Origin: Chitinibacter sp. SCUT-21
Lineage (GTDB): Bacteria > Pseudomonadota > Gammaproteobacteria > Burkholderiales > Chitinibacteraceae
DNA: 64,000 bases
Assembly: GCA_041874755.1 (NCBI GenBank)
Contig: CP102611.1
Span: forward strand, 186,001 to 250,000
Reading direction: 5' to 3'
In this document: in pieces, positions 21,536 to 31,067 of the stretch
How the letters are laid out: each line of letters starts with the position of its first letter
Numbering within the stretch: the first letter of the stretch is position 1
Position numbers and translations under genes: made by a program
The notes under the pieces: model-generated
What the model saw: only the letters and a program-made list of their open reading frames with translations
The model's database searches: none
What the model was told of the DNA's origin: nothing

Positions 21536-24500
21536 TTAGTTTTTATTAAATTCCCACTGTTTTTTCCAAGCTATAAATTCGTCAGCTGGCATTGGCTTTG
21601 CAACTAAATAGCCCTGTACTTCATGGCAACCAACTGATACAACTAAATCCCAATCCTCTTGTGTTTCAACACCCTCTGCGACCAAATTTAGTTTAAATTT
21701 GCTTCCCAGCATCACGCTGTGTTCTAAAATCGTTTGTGCAGATTTATTATTGCTAGCTCCGCGGACAAAAGCTTGATCGATTTTTAATTCAGTGAAAGGT
21801 GTTTGCAGTAGGTGCTCCATCGTAGAGAATCCTGTTCCAAAATCATCAATAGACAAGCCGAATCCTTTGATGCGCAGTCGAGTAAGAATGTCCAAACTCA
21901 ATACATAATCGTGAGAAAGCTGCGTTTCTGTAATTTCTAGTGTAATTGATTGTGCTGCGACACCACTCTCTTCTAAAACTGCACTAAAAAGCTCCGGCAG
22001 TTCTAGTCGATGCAAATTATCCATTGATACATTGACTGATAATTTAATGTGCTCACCTTGTTCTTGCCAGGATTTAATCTGCCTAACGGCCTGTCTTAAT
22101 ACATTAAAGGTCAAATCATCGACCAACCCCAAGGTTTCGATCGCAGAAATAAATTGCCCTGGTCCGAGTAAGCCCCTGGTGGGGTGTCGCCAGCGAGCTA
22201 AGCACTCAGCACCAACAACACGCCGATCAAGTGTACTAACCTTCGGTTGGTAAAATAATTCGACTGCGCCATGGGCCAATCCTCGCTGCAATTCGTTGGC
22301 ATCTAGGTGGTCTTCTGCTGGCTTACCAATTGGTTTTATCGTGTTTTCTAGCGTTGCTTCACTCAGTAAACGGGCTAAATCTTCTCTTTTGACAGGTTTG
22401 CTTAAAGCCCCGTGAATATTGAGCATAAAGGCTTGGCCTAGTTTCTCGGTGGCTTTTAAGACGGTGTTATCCATCCCGGATAAAATGGCAACCTGCCCGC
22501 GATAGTTCTTTTGGCCAAGTAAGCGAAGAAAAGCAATCCCATCTAAATCTGGCATTTGTAAATCGCACAAAATCCAGTCAGGTAATTCCTGCTGCTCCAG
22601 TTGTGCAAGAGCCGCATTGCCGTCTAGGCAGGTTGTCACATGGGTTAGTTGAAGGTCGGCTAAGTGTTGCGAGATAATATCTAGAGTAAATTCGTCATCA
22701 TCAATAAGCATAATACGCAGATTGTGATCCAAAAGTGGCATTGTGCTCGATGATTTAAGCGTTACTGGGCTTGATTCAATTAACTGCTGATCAAATAAGT
22801 GCTGGCAGGTTTGCTCAAAAATATCATTGAGCCCTTTGATTTTTTCCTTCAGAAAGGGCGAGGAGCTATCTCTGGAGTCATTTTCTAGCTGATTGAGGCT
22901 GTTTGCCAGTTCTATGGCCCCAACCGTGCGAGCTATTGATTTGAGCCTATGGCATTCTGCAGCAATTTGCTGAATACCTCCCTCATTGGAAAGGCTTGAT
23001 ATTTTTTCTAAGCCTTCATGGGTGGCCGAGACAAACTTGGCAAAATATTTCTTTTGCCGCTCGATTTGTGGCCCCAGCATCGCAATTAAAGTGTCGTAAT
23101 CGATTAAAACGTCGTTTTGGGTTTTGATCGTATTCTCATTGCTTTCATTTTCTGTGTGCCCTGATACCCAATAAGCAAGCGTTTTATATAGTTTTTCAGG
23201 TATAACAGGTTTACTAATAAAGTCGTTCATTCCTGCTGCAAGACACAACTGCCGATCCTCATTCGATACATTGGCGGTCATGGCAATGATTGGGATTTGA
23301 TCAAATTGGGTGCTGTTCCGAAGTATCTTGCTTGCGGTGAAGCCATCCATTTCGGGCATTTGAACATCCATTAATATCGCATCAAATTGCTGCGAGTTTG
23401 CTAGCTCAACCGCTTCCCTTCCGTCATTGGCTAAAACAACTGTTGCTCCAACTTCAGCGAGCAGATCTTCGCCAACTTGCTGATTAAACGGGTGGTCGTC
23501 TGCTAGTAGAATATGTTTACCCTTTAAGGTGCTGTGATAGTCGATAGACTGGCGATCCTGGTCATTCTCATTTAATGATGGCTGGATGATTGATGGCAAT
23601 GGGAGGCTAAAACTAAATTCGCTACCGAGCCCTGATTGGCTTTTGAGTGTTAATTCCCCCCCCATTAACTCAATTAGTTGTCGGCTAATTGCTAGTCCTA
23701 ATCCGGTTCCACCAAATTTTCGTGTTGTTGAGCTATCTGCTTGGTGAAAAGATTGAAATAAACGTGTTTGTGCTCCTGGTGATATTCCGATTCCAGTATC
23801 GGTTACTGTGAAGCAAATTCGGGGGGGCGAAGTGGGAGGGGGCAGCATTGTAGAAATGTGCAATCGAATTTTGCCTTGCTCGGTAAATTTAATGGCATTG
23901 CTCAGCAAGTTTATTAAGACTTGTTTGAGTCTTAGCGCATCACCCTTACTATATTTAGGGACATCAGGCTCAATAATTAATTCAAATTTAAGGTGTTTTT
24001 CAAATGCCTTAGGCTCAAGCAAGTCTTTTAGCTCATTACATAATGAAGATAGCGAAAATTCAACGGATTCGATTTCAAGTTTTCCAGCCTCGATTTTAGA
24101 GAAGTCGAGTATGTCATTGATTAATCCTAATAAGTGGGTACCTGAGCTACTAATTTTGCTTAGGTAATCTCGTTGCTTCTCATTTAAGTCAGTTTGTAGG
24201 GCAAGGTGGGCCATCCCAAGTACACTATTAAGTGGGGTGCGAATTTCATGACTCATATTTGCCACGAAAGCACTTTTGGCTCTGTTGGCGCTTTCCGCAA
24301 GCAGGCGCGCCGTTTCTAGCTCTTTAGTGCGTTGCTGTACGCGCTCTTCTAGATTTGCTGTCAAGTTAATTAAATTTTGTTCAAATTCTTTGCGGTCTGT
24401 AATGTCCCTTACCATGGCGGTGTAAATGGGTGATCCGTAGTTTTCTGAAAATGAAATGGCAACTTCAATTGGGAATTCGGATCCGTCAGCACGTTGCCCG

Positions 24501-27500
24501 CAAACTTGGCGTGCTGCTATGCCATTCATTTTTCGGGTCTGATTCCCTTTTTCTCCAAACTGGCGCATAAAAATGCGATGACTAATTGCATAACGCGAGG
24601 GGATGAGGGATTCAATTGGACAACCAAGCATTTTGTAAGCGGGGTACCCAAACATTTGTTCAGCGGCGCGATTGAATAAAATGATGTTGAATTGATTGTC
24701 GGTTGTGATGATTGCATCCATTGCACTATCAATCATGCCTGCGAGTTGTGCACGATTGGCGAGCAATTCCTCCTCTGCATTTTTGCGAAGGCTAATGTCG
24801 GTTGTGGTGCCTATCATTCTGCTCGGAGTGCCGTCCTCGGTTCTGCTAACGACTGTTCCGCGTGTTAGAACCCATTTGTAGCTGTTATCTTGACTGCGTA
24901 GTCGGTGTTCGGCAGAAAAAGAAGGGCTTTGGCCGTCTAGGTGTGATTTTAGCTGGGCGCGTAGTGGCTGAATGTCTTCTGGGTGAACTCGTTCAAGCCA
25001 CTCGTCAGGGCTGTTAGATAATGTTTTCGGGTCGATCGCAAGGAGTTGAGCCCATCGCTCTGTAAGACTTAGTTTGTTTTCTTTTAAGTCCCAATCCCAC
25101 ACGCCGTGACCGGCGCCTTCAATCGCCGTTTTCCATAGCTGGTCGCGTTGATGTAGCTCCTCTTTTGCTCGTCTCGATTCGCGTTTGCTACGAAGTGCCA
25201 TGACTAGTTGAGAATAGGTCAACATAAATGGCTGGAGCTCATCGATTAGCTTAAGATTGAAGCCTTCCTTGCGATTGGCCATCCCAATCTCGGCGATTAA
25301 TGTACTTCCCTGGAAAATAGGGATCGCCATGAAATTGAAAATTGGCGCGTGTCCATTCGGGGTCTTGTAAATGTTCGAGTTGGTTGACGCTTCGTTCGAG
25401 ATATAGGGTTCTAAAGTTCGTAGTGGTATTCCAAAAACACTATCTAGGTTGTGAAATTCAATGCCGTGTTCAATATATTGTTGATATGTCTCATGAGCGC
25501 CCTGATTCCAGGCCATATTGCTCAATGCGTTTGCGCGCAAATAGGGGGATCCATCGGTATTAAGTAACACTTCGGCGATGAAGCCAAATTGGCACTGACT
25601 CACCAAGCAAATTTGCTCGAGCACCATATCAAATGCGGCTTTTTCATCTTGGTTTTCGATGAAGTTGCCTTGAATGTGCGCAATTGCCTGTAGTTGAGTG
25701 TTGCTGAAATCACGCTGTTGTTTGGCAAGATGCTCGGCGCTAATGTCGCGCTGTACGGTGATCCAAACCGGCCCGTAATTTTTATGGTTGAAGCCTGAAA
25801 TGGCTGCTCGAGTCCAAAAGGTTTCCCCATTGAGTTTGATGTTGAGTAACTCGCCTTCCCAGTGAGCGTGAAGTTCCAATTCTTTGAGAATAACCTGCGC
25901 CATGTCTTCCTGTAAGGTGTTCGCAGGAGGGTTGAGTACGCTGACGTGCTTGCCAATTAGGCTGTTCGATGGGTAACCAAACATGTCTTCTAGGGTTGGA
26001 TTGGCGTAGACGATAATACTGTCACTAGCGCGAACTAGGTGTACACCTTGATGCATGTTCTCGAGTACCTCACCCCGAAAAGCTAGTTCATTCTGCATTT
26101 CTTGAATTTGACTTAAATCTTGGATGCAAACGGGAACATTTTTCGCTGCTTCATGCGTTTTCGGAATAGGGAAAGAAATAATGGCGCGGAAAGGATGATT
26201 GCCTAGCGTGCGCAAGTTGACTTCTGCGCTAAAGTGTTCTTTTTTTTCCCAAAAATGCATTAATTCGTCTTTGATTACATCAATTGCGCCGTCGCCAAAT
26301 AAAACACTAATATCCTTCAGTAATTCAGCTTTTGTTCCCTGAAAAAGGGCTTCGGTTGCTGGGTTGAGGTCGGTGACTTTAAATAAGCGAATGCACTCCT
26401 GAAGTACTTCATTGTGCTGCTCTAGGTGATGATGAAAGTCTACGATGCCTTCGGCTCGCAGTTGGTCGAGCCGGTCCAGTAGGCCCGACATGTCTTCGTT
26501 CCAGATGGAAAGATTTGCTGTTTCAAAAAGTGCCTTGAAACGTTGTTCTCGCATGACGAGTTCTTGTTGCTGCTGCTCTTGTTCGGTTAAGTCGATTAGT
26601 GTGACTAGGTGATCTCCAGTCCAGTTGTTTTCTAGCGGTGTTGCGCTTGCTAACACTGTTTTCAGTTCACCATTTTGGCAATGGATGTGCGCAATTAATG
26701 GTTCAAACTGTGTTTGCTGGGTTTTGGCGGTTTCGAGTCTTTGCAGCCATTGATCTTGTATCCAGTTGCGATAGCTTGCGTCTGGGTAAGCGTGAGTCCA
26801 CCAATGGTGTAAATCAGGTATCTCAGCTAGTGAATAACCAAAGGTGGCAGAGAATGCGCGGTTGACAAAACTGATCTGCAAGTCTGGTGTGTTGATCGCG
26901 CATGGCACAGGGAGGGTGGCCATTAGTAATTCAAACCGAATCTGATTTTGAGCCTGAATCCGTTGTATCTCTTTATAAGGAGTAATGTTTCGCCAGGAAG
27001 AGATTGAGTGCGTAATGAGGCCTTCCGCATTACGGGCAGCGCGACTGCTGAGTAATACATCAAAGATCTGACCGTTTTTGGCTTTGACCTGTAACTCAAT
27101 CGCCTCAAGGCAGCCTTCTTGGGTGAATTTGGGTAGTAGTTCCGTTTTGATTCTTTGGCCGCTTTCTTGGGTATATATCTCAAGAGCAGATCTACCAATG
27201 ACTTCGTGGCTATAGTAGCCTAGGGTATTTAATAAAGTTTGGTTGCAATTGATGATGTGCGTTGTTCTTGGGTTGATTGATAGCAGCATGTCAGGAGAGT
27301 GGTCATACAAGTCCTGGAGTTGCTGCTGACTTTGCAAAAGATTTTGGGTTTGTTCTTTATGACTGGATATGTCCGTCAAAATACCTTCAATGGCTTCAAT
27401 TTCCCCTGTGTCAGAAATAATGGGCCAGGACTGATCTTGTACCCAAATTGTTGCGCCGTCACTCCTGGTGAGGCGGAACTCGCTCACGTTGCGTTGGTGT

Positions 27501-27757
27501 ACTTCATGCCGTTGCGATCGAAGTAGTTGCTGTGTGTCTTTATCATCCGAGTGTATTAGATCTAGTAATCCCACATCTTGTTGCAGAATGCTGGCAGTGT
27601 ACCCAGTTAATGCTAGGCAGCCTTCGCTGCAAAATATGAAGCGCCAATTTAAGTCACGCCGACAGACGTACAGCATTCCCGCATAGTTGCGAGTAAAGGC
27701 GGTAAAGAATTTTTGCCTTTTGTCTACGCTCTGTATGGAGTTGGCTTGCCTTTTCAT
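21536..27757 (-). CDS. Multi-PAS hybrid sensor kinase with REC, Hpt, REC and EAL domains
   Basis: A 2073-residue soluble protein without signal peptide or membrane helices. Approximate order: PAS (20-140), PAS (142-265), PAS (270-390), degenerate PAS (398-555), PAS (558-685), GAF (690-860), PAS (870-1000), PAS (1003-1125), coiled coil, HisKA with H1170 in MSHEIRTPLN, HATPase (N box NLLSNAIKFT, DTGIGIS, GGTGLGL), REC1 with D1464, Hpt with H1603 in CHRLKSIARTVGA, REC2 with D1732, and EAL (about 1823-2065). The EAL signature reads ECLAR with E1851, and SVNVS, LEITET, IDDFGTG, LKIDQAF and AEGVET are all present, so it should be a working c-di-GMP phosphodiesterase. The relay H-D-H-D thus appears to end on the protein's own EAL output. 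Expressed with the response regulator at 20380. Confidence 0.92.
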   Translation of the reverse strand: MKRQANSIQSVDKRQKFFTAFTRNYAGMLYVCRRDLNWRFIFCSEGCLALTGYTASILQQDVGLLDLIHSDDKDTQQLLRSQRHEVHQRNVSEFRLTRSDGATIWVQDQSWPIISDTGEIEAIEGILTDISSHKEQTQNLLQSQQQLQDLYDHSPDMLLSINPRTTHIINCNQTLLNTLGYYSHEVIGRSALEIYTQESGQRIKTELLPKFTQEGCLEAIELQVKAKNGQIFDVLLSSRAARNAEGLITHSISSWRNITPYKEIQRIQAQNQIRFELLMATLPVPCAINTPDLQISFVNRAFSATFGYSLAEIPDLHHWWTHAYPDASYRNWIQDQWLQRLETAKTQQTQFEPLIAHIHCQNGELKTVLASATPLENNWTGDHLVTLIDLTEQEQQQQELVMREQRFKALFETANLSIWNEDMSGLLDRLDQLRAEGIVDFHHHLEQHNEVLQECIRLFKVTDLNPATEALFQGTKAELLKDISVLFGDGAIDVIKDELMHFWEKKEHFSAEVNLRTLGNHPFRAIISFPIPKTHEAAKNVPVCIQDLSQIQEMQNELAFRGEVLENMHQGVHLVRASDSIIVYANPTLEDMFGYPSNSLIGKHVSVLNPPANTLQEDMAQVILKELELHAHWEGELLNIKLNGETFWTRAAISGFNHKNYGPVWITVQRDISAEHLAKQQRDFSNTQLQAIAHIQGNFIENQDEKAAFDMVLEQICLVSQCQFGFIAEVLLNTDGSPYLRANALSNMAWNQGAHETYQQYIEHGIEFHNLDSVFGIPLRTLEPYISNEASTNSNIYKTPNGHAPIFNFMAIPIFQGSTLIAEIGMANRKEGFNLKLIDELQPFMLTYSQLVMALRSKRESRRAKEELHQRDQLWKTAIEGAGHGVWDWDLKENKLSLTERWAQLLAIDPKTLSNSPDEWLERVHPEDIQPLRAQLKSHLDGQSPSFSAEHRLRSQDNSYKWVLTRGTVVSRTEDGTPSRMIGTTTDISLRKNAEEELLANRAQLAGMIDSAMDAIITTDNQFNIILFNRAAEQMFGYPAYKMLGCPIESLIPSRYAISHRIFMRQFGEKGNQTRKMNGIAARQVCGQRADGSEFPIEVAISFSENYGSPIYTAMVRDITDRKEFEQNLINLTANLEERVQQRTKELETARLLAESANRAKSAFVANMSHEIRTPLNSVLGMAHLALQTDLNEKQRDYLSKISSSGTHLLGLINDILDFSKIEAGKLEIESVEFSLSSLCNELKDLLEPKAFEKHLKFELIIEPDVPKYSKGDALRLKQVLINLLSNAIKFTEQGKIRLHISTMLPPPTSPPRICFTVTDTGIGISPGAQTRLFQSFHQADSSTTRKFGGTGLGLAISRQLIELMGGELTLKSQSGLGSEFSFSLPLPSIIQPSLNENDQDRQSIDYHSTLKGKHILLADDHPFNQQVGEDLLAEVGATVVLANDGREAVELANSQQFDAILMDVQMPEMDGFTASKILRNSTQFDQIPIIAMTANVSNEDRQLCLAAGMNDFISKPVIPEKLYKTLAYWVSGHTENESNENTIKTQNDVLIDYDTLIAMLGPQIERQKKYFAKFVSATHEGLEKISSLSNEGGIQQIAAECHRLKSIARTVGAIELANSLNQLENDSRDSSSPFLKEKIKGLNDIFEQTCQHLFDQQLIESSPVTLKSSSTMPLLDHNLRIMLIDDDEFTLDIISQHLADLQLTHVTTCLDGNAALAQLEQQELPDWILCDLQMPDLDGIAFLRLLGQKNYRGQVAILSGMDNTVLKATEKLGQAFMLNIHGALSKPVKREDLARLLSEATLENTIKPIGKPAEDHLDANELQRGLAHGAVELFYQPKVSTLDRRVVGAECLARWRHPTRGLLGPGQFISAIETLGLVDDLTFNVLRQAVRQIKSWQEQGEHIKLSVNVSMDNLHRLELPELFSAVLEESGVAAQSITLEITETQLSHDYVLSLDILTRLRIKGFGLSIDDFGTGFSTMEHLLQTPFTELKIDQAFVRGASNNKSAQTILEHSVMLGSKFKLNLVAEGVETQEDWDLVVSVGCHEVQGYLVAKPMPADEFIAWKKQWEFNKN

Positions 27758-28034
27758 GGTTGGAGTAATGCTCTCTGCAGAATTTAATTAGTTCTTCATC
27801 AACATAGGACAATCAGTAAGGCTCTGCCATATTCCTGTTGAGTTCCCCTCTGTATATTTGTTGCCGGGGTGTCTGTGCCCTGTCTTTGTGTGACAGCAAT
27901 TGGTTTTTAGGGGGGGTATAAATAAATATTCGTGATGCCTGTCGTATGTTTGACTTTTATCTATATGTGTTTGTATTTGATGGATTTTAATAGGGGTTTG
28001 GTGAGTGAATCCGTGACTACGAACGGGGTAGAAA

Positions 28035-28235
28035 ATGACAGCGATAGAGTTGGCAACTAAATTGGAGTCGTATACATTTGGTGCGGCAGCTGCGATGGAT
28101 TTGCGCAAAGAAATTGCGACTGAGCTGCGTAGATTGGTTGCAGAAAATACACGTTTACAAGGGCAGTGCGCGAAATGTGCACAACTTAAAGCAGAGGCCA
28201 TGACTATGGTTCATGACTACGACGAAAATGCCTAG
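28035..28235 (+). CDS. Small hypothetical coiled-coil protein
   Basis: A 66-residue reading frame I do not recognise. The ATG has GGGG six bases upstream. Composition is ordinary for a soluble protein, with a helical, heptad-like middle (LRKEIATELRRLVAENTRLQGQ) followed by a CAKC pair at residues 45-48. It stands alone between the divergent kinase gene and the phosphatase gene. A competing antisense frame exists at 27788-28201 but looks less protein-like. Translation is plausible, not proven. Confidence 0.5.
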   Translation: MTAIELATKLESYTFGAAAAMDLRKEIATELRRLVAENTRLQGQCAKCAQLKAEAMTMVHDYDENA

Positions 28236-28357
28236 CTTGCTCTGTATATTTTGCAGTAGGTCATCTAATTAGAGCGTGGTGTGCGGTTTTATGTGGTTGC
28301 GGTGGATGTGGAGCTGAGTTTATTTGATTTGGCTTACGCCAATATACTGGAAGGTTT

Positions 28358-28849
28358 ATGGAGAAAATTTCGATCTTGATGGTCTGTACCGGGAATATTT
28401 GTCGTAGCCCGACTGCGGATGGCGTGTTGCGCAAAAAAATCGCTCAAGCCGGTCTAGTAGGCAGGGTGCGCGTCGATTCAGCAGGAACGACGGACTATCA
28501 TGTTGGTGAGGCGCCAGATCGACGGGCTCAGCAGCACGCAAAAAAACGTGGGTATGACTTATCAAATTTGCGGGCTAGAGAGGTGTGTGCCAGCGATTAT
28601 GTGGAATTTGATTTAATTTTAGCCATGGATAGCACTCATTTGAGCTTTTTAAAGCGCAGTTGCCCAAGTGAGTATCAGACAAAAGTGCAGCTATTTTTAG
28701 ATTTCGCACCCGAATATAGGCAATCTGATGTGCCAGACCCTTATTACGGTGGGGCTGAGGGCTTTGAGCAGGTGTTGAATCTGATTGAGGCTGGGTGTGA
28801 TGGGGTGATGAAATTGGTGCAGTTGCAACTTTGCGCACAGTCGCGATAA
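28358..28849 (+). CDS. Low molecular weight protein-tyrosine phosphatase
   Basis: Cytoplasmic phosphotyrosine phosphatase of the arsenate reductase-like LMW-PTP fold. The 163-residue protein has the P-loop VCTGNICRSP with nucleophile C10 and R16, and the general-acid loop DVPDPYYGG near residue 125, so it should be active. GGAAGG lies just before the ATG at 28358. No tyrosine kinase or exopolysaccharide genes adjoin it, so this looks like the stand-alone housekeeping type rather than a Wzb partner. A small inverted repeat (TTGGCttacGCCAA) lies about 20 bases upstream. Confidence 0.93.
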   Translation: MEKISILMVCTGNICRSPTADGVLRKKIAQAGLVGRVRVDSAGTTDYHVGEAPDRRAQQHAKKRGYDLSNLRAREVCASDYVEFDLILAMDSTHLSFLKRSCPSEYQTKVQLFLDFAPEYRQSDVPDPYYGGAEGFEQVLNLIEAGCDGVMKLVQLQLCAQSR

Positions 28850-28885
28850 TCCCCTACTTGTAAGCTACTCGCTCTCTGCATTAAA

Positions 28886-29085
28886 ATGCTTGATTCCTTT
28901 GGGGGAGTATTCTCCAGCCTGCCGTGGTATTGGCTCGGTTGAGTTGGTCATACGTCAACAAACTTAAAGCATGATTCGCTTTATGGCGTATGAAAGTGAG
29001 CATTGCTCATTTGAAGAGACCCGAAGTTAGTCTAGTGCTCATGGGTGGGCCGCTGGCTAGCTTCGTGTCGTCGCCCACCCTGGAG
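28886..29085 (+). promoter_or_regulatory. yybP-ykoY family manganese riboswitch with expression platform
   Basis: The leader of the GDT1-type exporter gene carries the class hallmarks. CTTTGGGGGAGTA (28897-28909) matches the conserved 5' loop. The helix TCATACG / CGTATGA (28948-28954 with 28987-28993) encloses the conserved internal loop TCAACAAACTT, and an inner helix is AAAGC / GCTTT. ATGCT (28886-28890) and AGCAT (28999-29003) can close the aptamer. Downstream, an 8-bp perfect hairpin (GGGTGGGC 29043-29050 / GCCCACCC 29073-29080) ends one base before the SD GGAG at 29082-29085, so control probably acts on translation. Manganese would be expected to turn the exporter on. The family identity is recalled, not searched. 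Confidence 0.82.
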
Positions 29086-29091
29086 TTTTGA

Positions 29092-29661
29092 ATGTTTGAT
29101 GCACTAATGGTTTCTACGGGCGTCGTTGCAGTGGCTGAAATGGGAGATAAAACCCAACTTTTGTCACTGATCTTGGCTGCTCGCTTTCGTCGCCCGCTTC
29201 CTATCGTTGCGGGCATTTTTGTAGCTACTGTCTTGAATCATTTTGCTGCCGCATGGGTTGGGCAGCAGGTGGCAGGTTTAATCTCGCCTGATATTTTGCG
29301 TTGGGTGGTCGGCTTGGGCTTTCTGGCGATAGCTGCATGGGCCATCATTCCTGATGAAATGGAAGAGGGTGAGGCTGCTGTGAAGCCCTATGGGGCATTT
29401 CTAGCGACCTGTGTTGCGTTCTTTTTGGCTGAGATGGGTGATAAAACCCAGGTGGCAACAATCGCTCTAGCGTTGAAATACTCGCCTTTGTGGCAGGTGG
29501 TGATCGGCACCACAGTTGGCATGATGATTGCCAACGTTCCCGCGGTTTATTTGGGTGATTGGATTTCTAGTCGCATGCATTTACTGCGCATGGTGCGTTT
29601 TGTAGCCGCAGCGATTTTTGCTGCAATTGGTTTATTTGCCTTGTTTGGCTTTTCTAACTAA
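29092..29661 (+). CDS. TMEM165/GDT1 family manganese exporter (UPF0016)
   Basis: Inner-membrane cation exporter of the UPF0016/GDT1 family; bacterial members such as MneA export Mn2+. The 189-residue protein has six predicted helices in two repeats, each carrying the signature E-x-G-D-K-T (VAEMGDKTQLLSL near residue 15 and LAEMGDKTQVATIAL near 115), which line the ion path. The yybP-ykoY riboswitch in its leader strongly supports manganese as substrate. Transcription ends at the terminator at 29669, so it is monocistronic. Confidence 0.92.
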   Translation: MFDALMVSTGVVAVAEMGDKTQLLSLILAARFRRPLPIVAGIFVATVLNHFAAAWVGQQVAGLISPDILRWVVGLGFLAIAAWAIIPDEMEEGEAAVKPYGAFLATCVAFFLAEMGDKTQVATIALALKYSPLWQVVIGTTVGMMIANVPAVYLGDWISSRMHLLRMVRFVAAAIFAAIGLFALFGFSN

Positions 29662-29668
29662 GCCGGAA

Positions 29669-29718
29669 AGCCAAGCCGTACTGATAATGCCAGTATGGCT
29701 TGGCTAATTATATTTTTA
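29669..29718 (+). terminator. Terminator after the GDT1-type gene
   Basis: A 15-bp stem with one G-U pair (AGCCAAGCCGTACTG 29669-29683 / CAGTATGGCTTGGCT 29691-29705) and a seven-base loop is followed by AATTATATTTTT. It separates the exporter from the purine cluster. Confidence 0.85.
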
Positions 29719-29743
29719 ACTTTGATCTCTATGAGGTATTCAC

Positions 29744-31054
29744 ATGCTGGACGCTTTTTTTAAGCTCAAAGAGCATGGCACAAATGTAAAGACTGAAGTG
29801 ATTGCAGGTGCTACCACCTTCCTCACCATGGCCTACATTGTCTTTGTTAACCCAGCCATCCTGTCGATTACCGGCATGGATTTTAATGCTGTCTTTGTGG
29901 CAACTTGTTTAGCTGCAGCGCTAGGCACAGCAATTATGGGCTTGGTTGCCAATTACCCAATCGCTCTAGCGCCCGGCATGGGGCTGAATGCCTATTTCAC
30001 CTTTACAGTAGTGAAAGGGATGGGGATGAGTTGGCAAACTGCACTGGGTGCGGTATTTATTTCCGGCATTATTTTCTTGCTAGTGAGCTTGTTCAAGGTT
30101 CGTGAAGCCTTGGTGAATGCTATTCCACATTCGCTCAAATTGGCCATCTCTGCCGGTGTTGGGATGTTTTTGGCGATTATTGCGCTGAAAAACGCAGGTG
30201 TTGTGGTTGACCACCCGGCAACTCTAGTTACGCTTGGCAATTTGGCTGATCCTAAAGTATTGCTAGCCATCATGGGCTTCTTCCTGATTGTTGGCCTTGA
30301 ATATCGTCGCATTCCTGGCTCAATTATTATTGGTGTGCTTGCCGTGACCGTAGCAGCAATTGCTTTTGGCTTGCAAGAATTTAAGGGCGTTTTTGCGCCA
30401 ATCCCATCCCTAGCGCCTACGTTCATGCAAATGGACTTCTCGGCATTGATGACGCCTGCAGGCATTTTCAATGGCGCCTTATTGGGGGTGATTTTTGTAT
30501 TCTTCTTTGTTGATTTGTTTGATACCACAGGTACTTTGGTTGGTGTTTCACATCGCGCAGGCTTGCTTGATAAAGACGGTAAATTGCCACGCCTGAAAAA
30601 AGCCTTATTGGCGGACTCAGTTGCTATTACTGCTGGCGCAGCTATGGGTACATCTTCAACGACTGCCTACATAGAGTCGGCTGCAGGGACGGCTGTTGGT
30701 GGGCGCACAGGTTTGACGGCCGTTGTTGTTGCCATTTTGTTCTTGCTGGCCTTATTCCTGTCGCCATTGGCCGCATCGGTTCCAGCGTATGCAACTGCGC
30801 CAGCGCTTTGCTATGTTGCGGTATTGATGAGCCGTGGCTTGGCCGAGATTGAATGGGATGATTTAACTGAATCTGCTCCTGCCGTGATGACGGCACTGGC
30901 TATGCCATTCACATTCTCAATTGCGGATGGTATCGCTTTCGGCTTTATTAGCTACGTGGCAATCAAAGCAATTGCTGGTCGCTTTAAAGACCTCAGCCCT
31001 GCAGTCGTTATTATTGCTGCATTGTGGGTGGTGAAGTTCGCCTTGTTCCACTAA
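29744..31054 (+). CDS. NCS2 family purine permease (AzgA-like)
   Basis: A 436-residue, 12- to 14-helix nucleobase:proton symporter of the AzgA branch of NCS2, related to E. coli AdeP/GhxP. Family motifs seen are [16 protein letters not shown] at the N-terminus, [12 protein letters not shown] in helix 3, [12 protein letters not shown], and [14 protein letters not shown] in helix 10. Adenine, guanine or hypoxanthine is the likely substrate; neighbours apt and hpt convert all three to nucleotides, so the cluster is an uptake-and-salvage unit. GAGG lies before the ATG, and apt follows after 13 bases. Confidence 0.9.
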   Translation: MLDAFFKLKEHGTNVKTEVIAGATTFLTMAYIVFVNPAILSITGMDFNAVFVATCLAAALGTAIMGLVANYPIALAPGMGLNAYFTFTVVKGMGMSWQTALGAVFISGIIFLLVSLFKVREALVNAIPHSLKLAISAGVGMFLAIIALKNAGVVVDHPATLVTLGNLADPKVLLAIMGFFLIVGLEYRRIPGSIIIGVLAVTVAAIAFGLQEFKGVFAPIPSLAPTFMQMDFSALMTPAGIFNGALLGVIFVFFFVDLFDTTGTLVGVSHRAGLLDKDGKLPRLKKALLADSVAITAGAAMGTSSTTAYIESAAGTAVGGRTGLTAVVVAILFLLALFLSPLAASVPAYATAPALCYVAVLMSRGLAEIEWDDLTESAPAVMTALAMPFTFSIADGIAFGFISYVAIKAIAGRFKDLSPAVVIIAALWVVKFALFH

Positions 31055-31067
31055 AACGGAGATCAAG

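Noticed and set aside
27788..28201. Minus-strand frame of 137 codons opposite the 66-residue gene
   Set aside because: Cys/His/Ser-rich composition looks like a shadow; no SD and no recognisable motif.
29720..29743. Purine riboswitch ahead of the NCS2 permease
   Set aside because: Only about 25 bases separate the preceding terminator from the start codon, too short for an aptamer.
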